A stretch of DNA of 64,000 nucleotides from assembly GCF_014643695.1 (NCBI RefSeq), contig NZ_BMJY01000009.1, forward strand, positions 48,452 to 112,451. Reading direction: 5' to 3'. Source of the DNA: Microbacterium album. Its GTDB lineage: Bacteria; Actinomycetota; Actinomycetes; Actinomycetales; Microbacteriaceae. This document shows, one piece after another, positions 7,978-16,732 of the stretch; the stretch's first letter is position 1; every line of letters begins with the position of its first letter. A program made the translations under genes and the position numbers. The notes beneath the pieces were generated by a model that saw nothing but the letters and a program-made list of their open reading frames with translations, was not told where the DNA came from and did not search any database.

Positions 7978-10162
7978 GACCGCGGTCTTCGAAGGACCTC
8001 GCTCGACGCAGGGCGGTCAGCACGAAGTAGCTGCCGAACCGGGCGACGGCCATGGCGGCCGCCAGGTGGTCGCGCCCGCCGCCGCGCACCGAGCAGGCGA
8101 GCGCGACGACGCCCGGGAGCGAGATCCGGACGGCGCCCGTTCCGGTGGCGGACGCCCCGCCCTCCGAGTGTTCGATCGACACGCTCAGCGTCGTCAGGTC
8201 TCGGAGCAATGAGCGGCGGCCTCTCGTAGCGGCTTTCGTGCCCGTGATGCGGCCATGGCAGCGCCGGCCGTCCGTGTAGCTCAGGTCGTAGCGCATGTAC
8301 AGGCCGTCGCCGCGCGCGCGAGGGAACAGCGTGAGATCGCCGCGCACCTCGGCACGGGCATCGCCGAGATCGAGGACACCGGTCACGGACGCGACCGGAG
8401 CCGGCTCGCCGACCGGCACGCCGCTGTCGGGCAGCTCGACCGCGAGGCGCAGGCGCAGGGCTCTCGCGCTCGTCGAGCCCGACTCGACCAACTCGACCTC
8501 GCCCGACAGCACCTCGCGGAAGACCACTGGCCGCGGCGAGGGGTCGTACGAGTGCCGGTGGACGTGCCGCCACTGCTGCACGGCGAGCATGGCCTCGTCC
8601 TCCGGCACGGCGGCTCGAGCCGCGTGCGCTCGCTCGGGGGCACGCCACGTCTCATCCCCCGTCAGCTCGCGGATGGCGGCCTCGACGCGACGCTCGGCGA
8701 CCGCGGTGATCGTCGCCGAGGGGTTCACTCCGGTGGACGCGGGGATGCCGGCGCCATCGACGACGTACAGCCGGGGATACCCGTGCACCTGGCCCGAACG
8801 GTCGATGACGCTGGAACACGGATCGTCGCCCATCGGCGCGCCGCCGAGATTGTGCACGGTCACGCCGGTGCGCAGGAACACCCACGACGGCAGGAACCTC
8901 ACGCGCCCGCCGAGCTGACGGGCCGCTTGTCTGGCGGCGCGCATCTCGGCTCGGTACAGGGGGGCGTTGGGCCGGTTTCGCCAGGCGACGCGGGCCTCGC
9001 CGTTGTGGTCGAGAGTGAGCACACCATCGGCGGTGTCCCGGCCCATCATCAGCAGCGCCATCGTGCCTCGGCTGCGGGAGCCCTCGGGCCGGCGCCGAGC
9101 GCGCGGATTCCTCGCCCTGGCCGGACGACGCAGCGGGTTGAGGGAGCGCACGAGCTCGCTGAGCTGAGCCGGATAAGCCCCGTCCTGCACCTGGAACCAG
9201 ACCTTCTCCTTGCCGATGTGGCAGTCGACGATCGTCGTGGTCGTGATCGTCGGGCCACGCTGCGGGCTGAGTTCGCTCCTCGGCCGGGAGACAAACGCGA
9301 GGAAGTCGCCGTTGCCCGAGAACCCACGCCCCAGCGCTGGCGAGAGGTCAGGCAGCGTCCGAAGCACGTCGCGATTGCGCAGCAGCAGCTCAGTGGTGCC
9401 CACCGCACCGGCGGCCAGGAACACCGCTCGGGCCTGCACCAGTCCACGCCGCCCCGCGGCGCGATCCAGGTAACCCACCTCGTATCCGAGTGCGGACGGC
9501 GCGATGCGATCCACTTCGCAGAGCGTGCGTGCCTCCGCTCCGTGCTCTTCCGCGATGCTCAGGTAGTTGCGGTCGACGCTGTTCTTCGCGCCTTCGTTGC
9601 ACCCGAACATGCACTCGCCGACGAAGGTGCACTCCCCCGCGCGCGGCGGTCCCGGATGATCGGCGAAGGTCACGGCCAGAAGCGGGCGCACCGTCCCCGC
9701 TGGCCGATGGAGCCGGGACGCCGCGCCCTCCATCGCAACGGTCCGGGCAGGGACCTGGCCCGTGAGCGGGTCGGTTCCGACCGGACGCACGCGCAGCATG
9801 TGCGCCGCCACGTCGTAATAGGGGTCGAGCGCATCGCGATCGTAACCGTCGGGCCAGGAATCGAAGACCTCCCTCGGCGGACGGGCGAACACGTTCGCAT
9901 ACACCAGAGAACCGCCGCCCCACCCCGCAGCCTGCACGCTGGCCATCCGGTCGAGCCAGCGGATGTCGTAGAGGCCCTGGTCCTTGCCCCAGAGCCAGTC
10001 GTCCTCGAGCTTTCCGACATCGCGTGGAAAGTCGCCCGGCTTCCACCGACGGCCTCGTTCCAGCACGACCACCGACAGCCCCGCCTGCGCGAGGCGGGCC
10101 GCCGCGGCCGCGCCGCCGAATCCGCTTCCGACGACCACCGCATCGACGCGCACGTGCTCCAC
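7895..10162 (-). CDS. GMC-family FAD oxidoreductase (cholesterol-oxidase-like)
   Basis: 755 residues. The N-terminus has the FAD-binding Rossmann motif VVGSGFGGAAAAARLAQAG (about 9-27) and the second motif GWGGGSLVYANVF near 80. The C-terminal GMC block has the catalytic-site pattern HNLGGAPMGDD and VVDGAGIPASTGVNPSATITAVAE. About 200 residues follow the oxidoreductase domain and are not recognised, so the protein is longer than plain cholesterol oxidases (about 500-550). The start is GTG with GGGAGG upstream. The last 30 residues overlap the SDR gene antisense and look low quality; the true end may have been moved by a frameshift. It is divergent from a TetR gene that shares its operators. 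Confidence 0.8.
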   Translation of the reverse strand: MEHVRVDAVVVGSGFGGAAAAARLAQAGLSVVVLERGRRWKPGDFPRDVGKLEDDWLWGKDQGLYDIRWLDRMASVQAAGWGGGSLVYANVFARPPREVFDSWPDGYDRDALDPYYDVAAHMLRVRPVGTDPLTGQVPARTVAMEGAASRLHRPAGTVRPLLAVTFADHPGPPRAGECTFVGECMFGCNEGAKNSVDRNYLSIAEEHGAEARTLCEVDRIAPSALGYEVGYLDRAAGRRGLVQARAVFLAAGAVGTTELLLRNRDVLRTLPDLSPALGRGFSGNGDFLAFVSRPRSELSPQRGPTITTTTIVDCHIGKEKVWFQVQDGAYPAQLSELVRSLNPLRRPARARNPRARRRPEGSRSRGTMALLMMGRDTADGVLTLDHNGEARVAWRNRPNAPLYRAEMRAARQAARQLGGRVRFLPSWVFLRTGVTVHNLGGAPMGDDPCSSVIDRSGQVHGYPRLYVVDGAGIPASTGVNPSATITAVAERRVEAAIRELTGDETWRAPERAHAARAAVPEDEAMLAVQQWRHVHRHSYDPSPRPVVFREVLSGEVELVESGSTSARALRLRLAVELPDSGVPVGEPAPVASVTGVLDLGDARAEVRGDLTLFPRARGDGLYMRYDLSYTDGRRCHGRITGTKAATRGRRSLLRDLTTLSVSIEHSEGGASATGTGAVRISLPGVVALACSVRGGGRDHLAAAMAVARFGSYFVLTALRRARSFEDRGPKRQRSRCPCSGCAGSARSCGRAHGPA

Positions 10163-10181
10163 GGTGCACCTCCCTTTCGAA

Positions 10182-10224
10182 TGAGTGATTGACCACTCAC
10201 TACGGGTGAGTGTACAGTCACTCT
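10182..10224. promoter_or_regulatory. Twin TetR operators, TGAGTG-N6-CACTC(A/T)
   Basis: Two 18-bp inverted repeats, TGAGTG-N6-CACTCA at 10182-10199 and TGAGTG-N6-CACTCT at 10207-10224, lie between the divergent GMC oxidase and TetR genes; the second stops one base before the TetR start. A third copy with the same spacing precedes the MFS gene at 10830. The shared motif defines a local regulon. Confidence 0.8.
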
Positions 10225-10225
10225 C

Positions 10226-10789
10226 ATGGCAACGCGAAGCTCGATCCTTTCCACAGCCGACACGCGCCGACCGATGGTCGCGGCGGCAGCACTCTCCGAG
10301 TTCGCGCGCGGCGGATACCACGGCACCACCGTGGCTCACGTGGCCCGCGCGGCGAAGATCTCCCCCGCCTACGTCTTCAAGCTCTATCCGCGCAAGGAGG
10401 CCCTCTTCGTCGCCGCACTCGAGGCGTGCTTCGACCGCATCCTCGACGCACTGTCCGAAGGAGCGGACGCCGCCCCCTCCCCCTCGCCCGCCGCGGTACT
10501 GGAGGCGATGGGCGACGCGTACGCCGCGCTCATCCGCGACCGAACCCTGCTCATGCTGCAGGTCCATGCGCAATCGGTGGCGGAGATCGAGGAGATCGGG
10601 TCCGCGCTCCGCGCGGGACTCGCGCGAGTGACCGAGTTCGCCCGAGACCGGTCAGGAGGAAGCGATGACGACGTGCAGCGATTCATGGCCTACGGGCAGC
10701 TCTGCCACCTGATCGTCACCGCGCGCATCGACGAGAGTCCCGCACGCTGGGCGCAGATCCTCTCGCAGGGCATCCGCCACCCCGACTAG
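10226..10789 (+). CDS. TetR-family regulator of the GMC oxidase/MFS locus
   Basis: 187 residues. The HTH reads SEFARGGYHGTTVAHVARAAKISPAYVFKLYPRKEALF (about 28-65), followed by a helical ligand-binding half. It lies between two genes that carry its likely operator, and its own start is flanked by one, so autorepression is expected. The YVFKLYPRKEALF recognition helix suits the unusual TGAGTG half-site only by association. The inducer is unknown but may be a substrate of the efflux pump or oxidase. Confidence 0.9.
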   Translation: MATRSSILSTADTRRPMVAAAALSEFARGGYHGTTVAHVARAAKISPAYVFKLYPRKEALFVAALEACFDRILDALSEGADAAPSPSPAAVLEAMGDAYAALIRDRTLLMLQVHAQSVAEIEEIGSALRAGLARVTEFARDRSGGSDDDVQRFMAYGQLCHLIVTARIDESPARWAQILSQGIRHPD

Positions 10790-10829
10790 CGACCCCCGCT
10801 CCGGGCGCGCCCACGCATGCCCGAAAGAG

Positions 10830-10847
10830 TGAGTGATGAATCACTCT
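10830..10847. promoter_or_regulatory. Third TGAGTG-N6-CACTCT operator, upstream of the MFS gene
   Basis: TGAGTG-ATGAAT-CACTCT matches both operators at 10182-10224 in half-sites and spacing. It lies 43 bp before the MFS start and 41 bp after the TetR stop, so the pump can be transcribed and repressed separately from the TetR gene. Confidence 0.75.
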
Positions 10848-10890
10848 CCCCCGTGTTTCCTCAGAACCTCACCACCGAAAGGAGTCCCTC

Positions 10891-12312
10891 ATGACTGTCA
10901 CCGCTCCCCTCGCCGCACCCCCGCGATCGACGCACAGCGCGCGGCGCTGGCTCGCCCTGAGCGTCCTCGCCCTCGCACAGTTCCTCGTGGTGCTCGACGC
11001 CTCCATCGTCAACATCGCCCTCCCCGTCCTCGGATCCCAATTGGGAATGGGCACCGCCGCGCTCGCCTGGGTCATCACGGCGTACGTCCTCGCCTTCGGC
11101 GGCCTGCTCCTCCTCGGCGGACGCCTCGCCGACCGCTACGGACACCGCCGGGTCTTCCTCATCGGAACCGCCGGGTTCGTGGCCGCCTCCGCTCTGGCCG
11201 GCCTTTCCCTCACCAGCGAGATACTCCTGGCAGCCCGTGCCATCCAGGGGGCGTCGGCGGCGCTGCTCGCGCCGGCGGCGCTCGCCCTGCTCACCGGGTT
11301 GTTCCCCGACCCGACGGAGCGCACCAAGGCGCTGGGTGTGTGGGGCGGCGTCGCGGGAGTGGGGTCGGCAGCGGGCGTGCTGCTCGGCGGCGTCCTGACG
11401 GCCGCGTTCGGGTGGCAGTCGGTGTTCTTCGTCAACATCCCCATCGGGGCCGTCGTGCTCGTCGCGGTTCCGCTGCTGATCGCCCGGGACACATCGATCG
11501 TGCGCGGCAAGCTCGATCTGCCGGGCGCGGCCACGATCACCGGAGCGCTCGTCGCGGCCGTCGGGGCGCTGAGCGCCGTCGAGCAGATCGGACTCGCGCA
11601 TCCGCTCACGATCGCTCTCGCCGCAGCCGCGCTCGTGCTGGGCGTCGCGTTCGTCCTCATCGAGCGTCGGACCGCTGAGCCGCTCGTGCCGCTCGCGGTG
11701 TTCGGCAACCGCAGCCTCAGCCTGGGCAACATCGTCATGGTGCTCATCGGTGCGGCGATGGTCGCCCTGTTCTTCGCGCTCTCCGTGTTCATGCAGGCCG
11801 TGCTCGGCTACGACGCGCTCACGACGGGACTCACACAGCTGCCGCTCGCGGGCGCCCTCGTGATCGTCGCCGGCCTCGCACCCGTCGCCATCCAGCGCGT
11901 CGGCACGAGGACGACACTCATCGGGTCGCTCGCGGTGCTCGCCGCGGGCCTGGTCTGGCTGTCGCTCGCCCCTTCCGACGCCGGATTCCTCACGCACATC
12001 CTCGGGCCGAGCCTTCTGATCGGGATCGGAATGGGCGGCGCATTCGTCACGACCACGCAGCTGGCGGTCGACGGCGTCGACGGCGGGGAGGCCGGGCTCG
12101 CCGGCGGCCTCGTCAACACCAGCCAGCAGATCGGCGGCGCCCTCGGCCTCGCCGTCCTCGGCACGCTCGCGGCGGTCCGCACCGACTCGCTGATCGAGGC
12201 CGGCGTAGCCGCCCCCGAGGCCGCCACCAACGGCTTCTCCTGGATCTTCCTCGGAGCCGCCGTCGCCACCCTCCTCGCTGCCGCGGCGGCCTCGTTCCAC
12301 CGCGGGCGTTGA
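10891..12312 (+). CDS. MFS transporter, DHA2 (14-TMS) multidrug efflux type
   Basis: 473 residues with about 14 hydrophobic helices. The DHA2/EmrB-QacA signatures are present: LDASIVNIALPVLGSQLG in helix 1, WVITAYVLAFGGLLLLGGRLADRYGHRR (motif A), and motif C in helix 5 (GVAGVGSAAGVLLGGVL). It is predicted to export drugs or lipophilic compounds by proton antiport. The start follows AAAGGAGTCCC. The operator upstream ties it to the TetR/GMC oxidase locus, so oxidation and export of one compound is a reasonable guess. Confidence 0.9.
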   Translation: MTVTAPLAAPPRSTHSARRWLALSVLALAQFLVVLDASIVNIALPVLGSQLGMGTAALAWVITAYVLAFGGLLLLGGRLADRYGHRRVFLIGTAGFVAASALAGLSLTSEILLAARAIQGASAALLAPAALALLTGLFPDPTERTKALGVWGGVAGVGSAAGVLLGGVLTAAFGWQSVFFVNIPIGAVVLVAVPLLIARDTSIVRGKLDLPGAATITGALVAAVGALSAVEQIGLAHPLTIALAAAALVLGVAFVLIERRTAEPLVPLAVFGNRSLSLGNIVMVLIGAAMVALFFALSVFMQAVLGYDALTTGLTQLPLAGALVIVAGLAPVAIQRVGTRTTLIGSLAVLAAGLVWLSLAPSDAGFLTHILGPSLLIGIGMGGAFVTTTQLAVDGVDGGEAGLAGGLVNTSQQIGGALGLAVLGTLAAVRTDSLIEAGVAAPEAATNGFSWIFLGAAVATLLAAAAASFHRGR

Positions 12313-12335
12313 TCCATGTCCCGCGCGACCGATCG

Positions 12336-12373
12336 CGCACCGCCGCGGGCGCATCGCGCGCCGCGGCGGTGCG
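12336..12373. terminator. Bidirectional hairpin between convergent MFS and XRE genes
   Basis: A perfect 13-bp stem, CGCACCGCCGCGG (12336-12348) with its complement at 12361-12373, encloses a 12-base loop. It lies between two convergent stops with no T-run on either side, so it is a hairpin barrier rather than a classic rho-independent terminator. Confidence 0.5.
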
Positions 12374-12374
12374 G

Positions 12375-13211
12375 CTACTCGGTGGCGCGGGTGGCGGCGA
12401 GGGAGCCGAGCAGGCCGAGGGCCTCGGCGCTCGCGCTGCCGGGCGGGGCGTGATGGACGATGAGCTGCAGGCCCGGGGTGCTGCGCACATCGAAGGCGTC
12501 GTAGTCGAGGGTCAGCAAGCCGACGTCGGGATGGCGGAACTGTTTGGCTTCACGGGTCTTGCCGCGCACATCCTGGCGGCTCCACAGGTCGCGGAACGCG
12601 CTGCTGTGGGCGGTGAGCTCATCGAGGAGCGCGACCAGGCGGGGCGCCTGCGGGTCATGTCCCACGGCCAGGCGCAGGTGCGCGGCGACAGAGTGGGCGG
12701 CGCGATCCCAGTCCACGTAGAAGTCGCGTCCGGCGGGGTCGAGGAACGTCATGCGGGCCAGGTTGTCCGCTTCGCCGAACGCCGAGTGCAGGACGCGGGC
12801 GAGGTCGTTCGCGGCCACGATGTCCAGGGCCCGGTCGATCACGTACGCCGGGGTCGCACTCCAAGCCTCCAGCAGCGCGGCCAGCTCCGGTCGGACGATC
12901 TGACCCGGGGCGTGGCGCTGCTCGGGAGCGGCGTGCCCGGCGAGCCGATGGAGGTGCGCGCGGGCGTCGGCGCCCAGCTCCAATGCGCGGGCGAGTGCGT
13001 CGAGGATCTGGGTGGAGGGGTGCCGCTCGCGGCCCTGCTCGAGTCGGGTGTAGTAGTCCACGCTGAGCCCGGCGAGCACGGCGACCTCCTCGCGGCGCAA
13101 GCCCGGGACTCGCCGGTGGCCGGACGAGCTGAGCGCCTCGGGCTGCGGGCGCAGCGCGGCGCGGCGGGCGCGGAGGAAGCTCCCCAGCTCGTTGCGGTCA
13201 TTGCCGTCCAT
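12375..13211 (-). CDS. XRE-family regulator with MmyB-like ligand domain
   Basis: 278 residues. The N-terminal HTH (about 8-75) has the typical RRVPGLRREEVAVLAGLSVDYYTRLEQGRERHPS, and the C-terminal part is a MmyB-like PAS-type domain (PAYVIDRALDIVAANDLARVL, then FVDWDRAAHSVAAHLR-like and HPDVGLLTLDYDAFDV). Such proteins in actinobacteria control adjacent reductases and may sense a fatty-acid or small ligand. It is divergent from an aldo/keto reductase gene, its likely target. The ATG at 13209-13211 fits the family N-terminus (MDGNDRNELGSFLRARR). Confidence 0.9.
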   Translation of the reverse strand: MDGNDRNELGSFLRARRAALRPQPEALSSSGHRRVPGLRREEVAVLAGLSVDYYTRLEQGRERHPSTQILDALARALELGADARAHLHRLAGHAAPEQRHAPGQIVRPELAALLEAWSATPAYVIDRALDIVAANDLARVLHSAFGEADNLARMTFLDPAGRDFYVDWDRAAHSVAAHLRLAVGHDPQAPRLVALLDELTAHSSAFRDLWSRQDVRGKTREAKQFRHPDVGLLTLDYDAFDVRSTPGLQLIVHHAPPGSASAEALGLLGSLAATRATE

Positions 13212-13383
13212 GATGTCGACGGTACGCCGCCTCCGCCCCACGTTCCTGCGTGGGCTGCTCCCAGGAAACGGTCGGCCTGGTTGCGGGCGTCGGCGCGATC
13301 GAGCATGGAATCACTCCGCGACGCGCCCCGATCGAGGCGCGGGCGGGAGCGTTCACGACTCCGTTCCCGATCTGAAGGACATC

Positions 13384-14469
13384 ATGCGCTACACCTTGCT
13401 CGGCCGCTCCGGCATCCGCGTCTCCGAGTTCGCGCTCGGCACCATGACCTTCGGCGACGACTGGGGGTGGGGCGCTCCGGCTGAAACCAGCACAAGGATC
13501 CTGGACGCGTACGCCGAGGCGGGCGGCAACTTCATCGACACCGCCAACCTCTACACCGGCGGCAGGGCCGAGACGATTCTCGGCGACGCGTTGAAGGGGC
13601 GCCGGGACCGGTTCGTGCTCGGCACTAAGTTCACGCTGCAGACCGAGGCCGGAGACCCCAACGCCGCCGGCAACCACCGCAAGAATTTGACCCGGTCGCT
13701 CGAGGCAAGCCTGCGTCGCCTGCAGACCGACCACATCGACGTGCTGTGGGTGCACGCCCGCGACACGCTGACGCCGCTGCCGGAGCTGATGCGGGCGCTG
13801 GACGACCAGGTCCGGGCCGGGAAGGTTCTCCACGTCGGCGTCTCGGACTGGCCGGCGTGGGAGATCGCCGAGGCCACCACCCTCGCCGAGCTCCGGGGAT
13901 GGTCACCGTTCATCGGCGTGCAGCTGCGCTACAACCTGCTCAGCCGCTCCGTGGAATCCGAACTGATACCGATGGCGAAGGCGCACGACCTCGCCGTACT
14001 CGCCTGGGGTCCGCTGGCCGAAGGGCGCCTGACCGGGAAGTACCTCGACGGTGGTGAAGGGCGCCTCACCCGCGGCGGCTGGGACTTCAGCGGCGAGAGC
14101 GGCGACCACATCGTCCGCGAGGTCGTCGCGATCGCCGAGGCCGGCGGGTGGACGCCCGCGCAGGTCGCATTCGCCTGGTTGCGCTCCCGCCCCGGCACCG
14201 TCATCCCGCTGCTCGGCGCCACGAGCGAGCAGCAGCTGCGGACGAACCTCGCCGCCGCCGACATCCTCCTGGACGCCGACATCCTGGACCGGCTCGACGA
14301 GATCAGCGCCCCGCGGCGTGGTTTCCCGCACGACGTCATGGCGGGCGAGGACATGATCGGTCTCGCCTATGGTGACCAGTGGCGCCGGATCGTCGACCGC
14401 AGACGCGCGTCGCGCCGCCCCGTCAACGACGACGACCGGCTCGCGTCGGTCACCGCCCCGCAGGGATGA
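13384..14469 (+). CDS. Aldo/keto reductase
   Basis: 361-residue NADP(H)-dependent aldo/keto reductase with a TIM-barrel fold. The tetrad is intact: Asp52 (NFIDTA), Tyr57 (NLYTGG), Lys82 (LGTKF) and His124 (LWVHARD). The start MRYTLLGRSGIRVSEFALGTM is typical of the YajO/Tas-like subgroup. It overlaps or closely precedes the Atu4866-domain gene, so the two form an operon that is divergent from, and probably controlled by, the XRE regulator. Confidence 0.9.
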   Translation: MRYTLLGRSGIRVSEFALGTMTFGDDWGWGAPAETSTRILDAYAEAGGNFIDTANLYTGGRAETILGDALKGRRDRFVLGTKFTLQTEAGDPNAAGNHRKNLTRSLEASLRRLQTDHIDVLWVHARDTLTPLPELMRALDDQVRAGKVLHVGVSDWPAWEIAEATTLAELRGWSPFIGVQLRYNLLSRSVESELIPMAKAHDLAVLAWGPLAEGRLTGKYLDGGEGRLTRGGWDFSGESGDHIVREVVAIAEAGGWTPAQVAFAWLRSRPGTVIPLLGATSEQQLRTNLAAADILLDADILDRLDEISAPRRGFPHDVMAGEDMIGLAYGDQWRRIVDRRRASRRPVNDDDRLASVTAPQG

Positions 14470-14498
14470 TGCCGCAGAACGACGCCGGGAGACCGATC

Positions 14499-15137
14499 AT
14501 GACCGCCGAGCACACCGGACCGCTCGTGTTCACCGACGCCACCGTGCACCTCACGCCCACACGCACGGTGCGCGGCGACGTGTGGACGGACGGCCGTACC
14601 ATCACCCACGCGGGCCCCGTGGGACCCAACGAGCGGCCCGACGATGCCCGGACAATCCACGCCGGCGGTGCGACGATCGTGCCGATACTGGTCGACAGCG
14701 CGCTGCGCGCCCGCCCCGCGCACGAGCGGGACGCCTACGACCTGGCGCCGGGGAACCCTGCGACCTTCGCCGTCACCCGCGCCCGCGTCACCGAACCGCA
14801 GGTGCGCGGCTCGCTCATCATCCGCCCCGCCGACCTCCTCGCGATCGTCGTCGACGGGGAGATCCTGGCCAGGAACGGCGCGCCCACCACCCGCGCCGCG
14901 GTCAGCGATCCGGACGCCTGGATCGGGGCGTGGATCGACCGCTCCCAGGCCATCGAACAGCACCTGCTCCCGAATGGCCGCTACACCGAGACCCGCAGCG
15001 GGCGCGTCGACGCGTGGGTCGGCGCGTACTGGACTCGCGGCGACCGCATCGCCTACCTCGATGACACGGGATTCTGGGCGTTCGGAGTGCTCGCTGACGA
15101 CGTCCTGCACCACGCCGGCTTCATCATGACGCGCTGA
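14499..15137 (+). CDS. Atu4866-domain protein with amidohydrolase-like N-terminus
   Basis: About 212 residues. The C-terminal 75 residues match the Atu4866 family (PF11512): AWIGAWIDRSQAIEQHLLPNGRYTETR, WVGAYWTRGDRIAYLDDTGFWAFG and VLHHAGFI, a small streptavidin-like barrel of unknown function. The N-terminal part (FTDATVHLTPTRTVRGDVWTDGRTITHAGP) resembles the leading beta-sandwich of an amidohydrolase without the metal barrel. I prefer the ATG at 14499 (GGGAGA upstream); the ATG at 14466, overlapping the previous stop as ATGA, would allow coupled translation. Confidence 0.7.
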   Translation: MTAEHTGPLVFTDATVHLTPTRTVRGDVWTDGRTITHAGPVGPNERPDDARTIHAGGATIVPILVDSALRARPAHERDAYDLAPGNPATFAVTRARVTEPQVRGSLIIRPADLLAIVVDGEILARNGAPTTRAAVSDPDAWIGAWIDRSQAIEQHLLPNGRYTETRSGRVDAWVGAYWTRGDRIAYLDDTGFWAFGVLADDVLHHAGFIMTR

Positions 15138-15154
15138 CCGACGCCGGGGCGTCA

Positions 15155-15328
15155 TCACCGCCCGAGCCAACGCGCGATGCGGTCGCGCCGAGCCGCCCGC
15201 CGTTCGCAGCGCCGCCGAGTCGCGGCATCCCGCCGCGCCTGCTCGCGCTCGGTACGCCGGATCTCATCCTGAACGATGGCCAGCAGTTGCTCGGGGTAGA
15301 CATCGCGGTGGATGTCGAAGTGGGGCAT
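15155..15328 (-). CDS. Small basic hypothetical protein
   Basis: 57 residues, not recognised. The start MPHFDIHRDVYPEQLLAIVQ has GGGAGAAG upstream at good spacing. The C-terminal two thirds are one long, very Arg-rich helix (EIRRTEREQARRDAATRRRCERRAARRDRIARWLGR), suggesting nucleic-acid or membrane-surface contact. It is divergent from the MerR gene and could be its target. Real-gene status rests on the Shine-Dalgarno and composition only. Confidence 0.5.
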   Translation of the reverse strand: MPHFDIHRDVYPEQLLAIVQDEIRRTEREQARRDAATRRRCERRAARRDRIARWLGR

Positions 15329-15465
15329 GGTCTTCTCCCAGTCAGCTCGTGTGGGTGATCGAATGATCGACGTTCGAAAGAGGCACATTTCGACGTCTGC
15401 GGCGAGCGTACGAATGTGAGCGCGCTCGAAATCAAGCACCCGGCGTCGAACCACGCGGGCCTGTA

Positions 15466-15483
15466 CTTAGAGCGCGGTCGAAG
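15466..15483. promoter_or_regulatory. Probable MerR operator in a long-spacer promoter
   Basis: CTTAGAGCGCGGTCGAAG is an imperfect inverted repeat (14 of 18 positions symmetric) just upstream of a TATCGT -10-like hexamer and 16 bp before the MerR start. MerR regulators bind such dyads between -35 and -10 elements set 19-20 bp apart. A perfect GAGCGCGCTC lies at 15418-15427 and could be a second half-site toward the divergent small gene. Confidence 0.45.
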
Positions 15484-15498
15484 GCCTATCGTGTCCGC

Positions 15499-15927
15499 AT
15501 GGACGGGTACACGATCGAGGAGGTGGCGGCGCGCACGGCCCTGAGCAAGCACACGCTGCGGTACTACGAGCGCGAAGGGCTCCTGCCGCCGATCGGCAAG
15601 GCGCCGAGCGGGCATCGCCGCTACACCGAGGACGACATCGGCTGGATCCGCTTCCTGCAGCTGTTGCGTGCCACCGGCATGCCCATCCGGGAGGTGAAGG
15701 AGTTCGTCACGCTCACCTGGGCCGGCGACCACACCATCCGGCAGCGCGTCGCGGTGCTCACCTCCTACCGCGCGGCGCTCGTGGAGCGCATGGCGCGCGA
15801 CGCGGACCACCTCGAGGCCCTCAACCGCAAGATCGGCTACTACGAGGACGTGCTGGCGGCGCAGGACGCCACGCCCGAAGACATCACGGCGCCGAGGGTC
15901 ATCGCGGAGCGCGCCCACCGGGATTGA
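15499..15927 (+). CDS. MerR-family transcriptional regulator
   Basis: 142 residues. The N-terminal winged helix is textbook MerR: YTIEEVAARTALSKHTLRYYEREGLLPPIGKAPSGHRRYTEDDIGWIRFLQLLRATGMPI (about 4-64). A coiled-coil dimerisation helix follows, and the short C-terminus lacks a clear metal-binding Cys set, so it probably senses an organic or redox signal. Its 3' end overlaps the convergent CPBP gene by 29 bp. Confidence 0.9.
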   Translation: MDGYTIEEVAARTALSKHTLRYYEREGLLPPIGKAPSGHRRYTEDDIGWIRFLQLLRATGMPIREVKEFVTLTWAGDHTIRQRVAVLTSYRAALVERMARDADHLEALNRKIGYYEDVLAAQDATPEDITAPRVIAERAHRD

Positions 15928-16732
15928 CGATGCGCGGGATGCCGGTGCTGCTGACGAGGATCGCGGCGACGGTGAACGGGATGACACCGAGGGCGAGCAT
16001 GGCGGCGCCGGTGTCGCCGGCGAAGTCGACGGCGTCGTGGCTCAGGATGAGCTGGGATCCGGTCTGGAAGGCGGCGTGGAACCCGATCGGCATCCACACC
16101 GAGCCGGTGATCATGCGCAGGTAGCCGAATCCGACCCCCATCGCGAGGAAGAGCGAGAGGTCGACCGGGTTCCAGTTCTGCCGCAGGAGTCCCGCGAAGA
16201 GCGTGAACAGCACCGCTTGAACGATGATGACGCCCCACCCGCGCGTGAGCGCTCCGAGTACGGTCGTGATGTAGCCGCGGAAGAGCGCCTCCTCGGGAAT
16301 CGCTTCCGCGAGCAGCACCGCGAGGAGGAGAAGGACGACGGTTCCCGCGAGATCCGGGAGGGGAACGGTGACGGTCAGCGGGGCACCGACGAGCGCGAGC
16401 ACCCCGAACGTCAGCGCGGCCGGGACGGTCCAGACGACGGCGCCCCAGATCGCGAGCCTCCATCCGGTGCGGATGTTCGTCAACCCGGCATCGCGCAGGC
16501 GTTTGCGGTCGACGTAGCGGACGAGCAGCGCGACCACGGCGATGGTGAGCGCGCTGATCACCAGGCCGGCGAGGATCCGGATTGCCAGGGTCGCCGGGTC
16601 CGAGAGGTCTTGCGCAGCGGGGAGCAGGGTCGTCGCGAGGGTGAGGCCCAGACCGAGCGGCAGCACAGCGAGCGCGATCCTCCAGGCCGCGGAGCCGATT
16701 CGGCGGGATCGTGCTGCAGTCGCGTGCGTCAT
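15899..16732 (-). CDS. CPBP-family intramembrane glutamic endopeptidase
   Basis: 277 residues with about eight hydrophobic helices. The CPBP (Abi/Rce1-like) motif EExxxR is present as Glu147-Glu148 and Arg152 in IPEEALFRG, with the later family His in GFHAAFQ. Such proteases process prenylated or bacteriocin-type peptides or act in regulated proteolysis; no substrate is evident. The ATG at 16732 overlaps the stop of the upstream hydrolase gene by 4 bp, so it is the last gene of a three-gene operon led by a TetR regulator. Confidence 0.88.
   Translation of the reverse strand: MTHATAARSRRIGSAAWRIALAVLPLGLGLTLATTLLPAAQDLSDPATLAIRILAGLVISALTIAVVALLVRYVDRKRLRDAGLTNIRTGWRLAIWGAVVWTVPAALTFGVLALVGAPLTVTVPLPDLAGTVVLLLLAVLLAEAIPEEALFRGYITTVLGALTRGWGVIIVQAVLFTLFAGLLRQNWNPVDLSLFLAMGVGFGYLRMITGSVWMPIGFHAAFQTGSQLILSHDAVDFAGDTGAAMLALGVIPFTVAAILVSSTGIPRIVNPGGRAPR

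Noticed and set aside
12375..13211. XRE gene as the antitoxin of a toxin-antitoxin pair
   Set aside because: Its MmyB-like C-terminal domain and the divergent aldo/keto reductase fit a metabolic regulator; no toxin gene is next to it.
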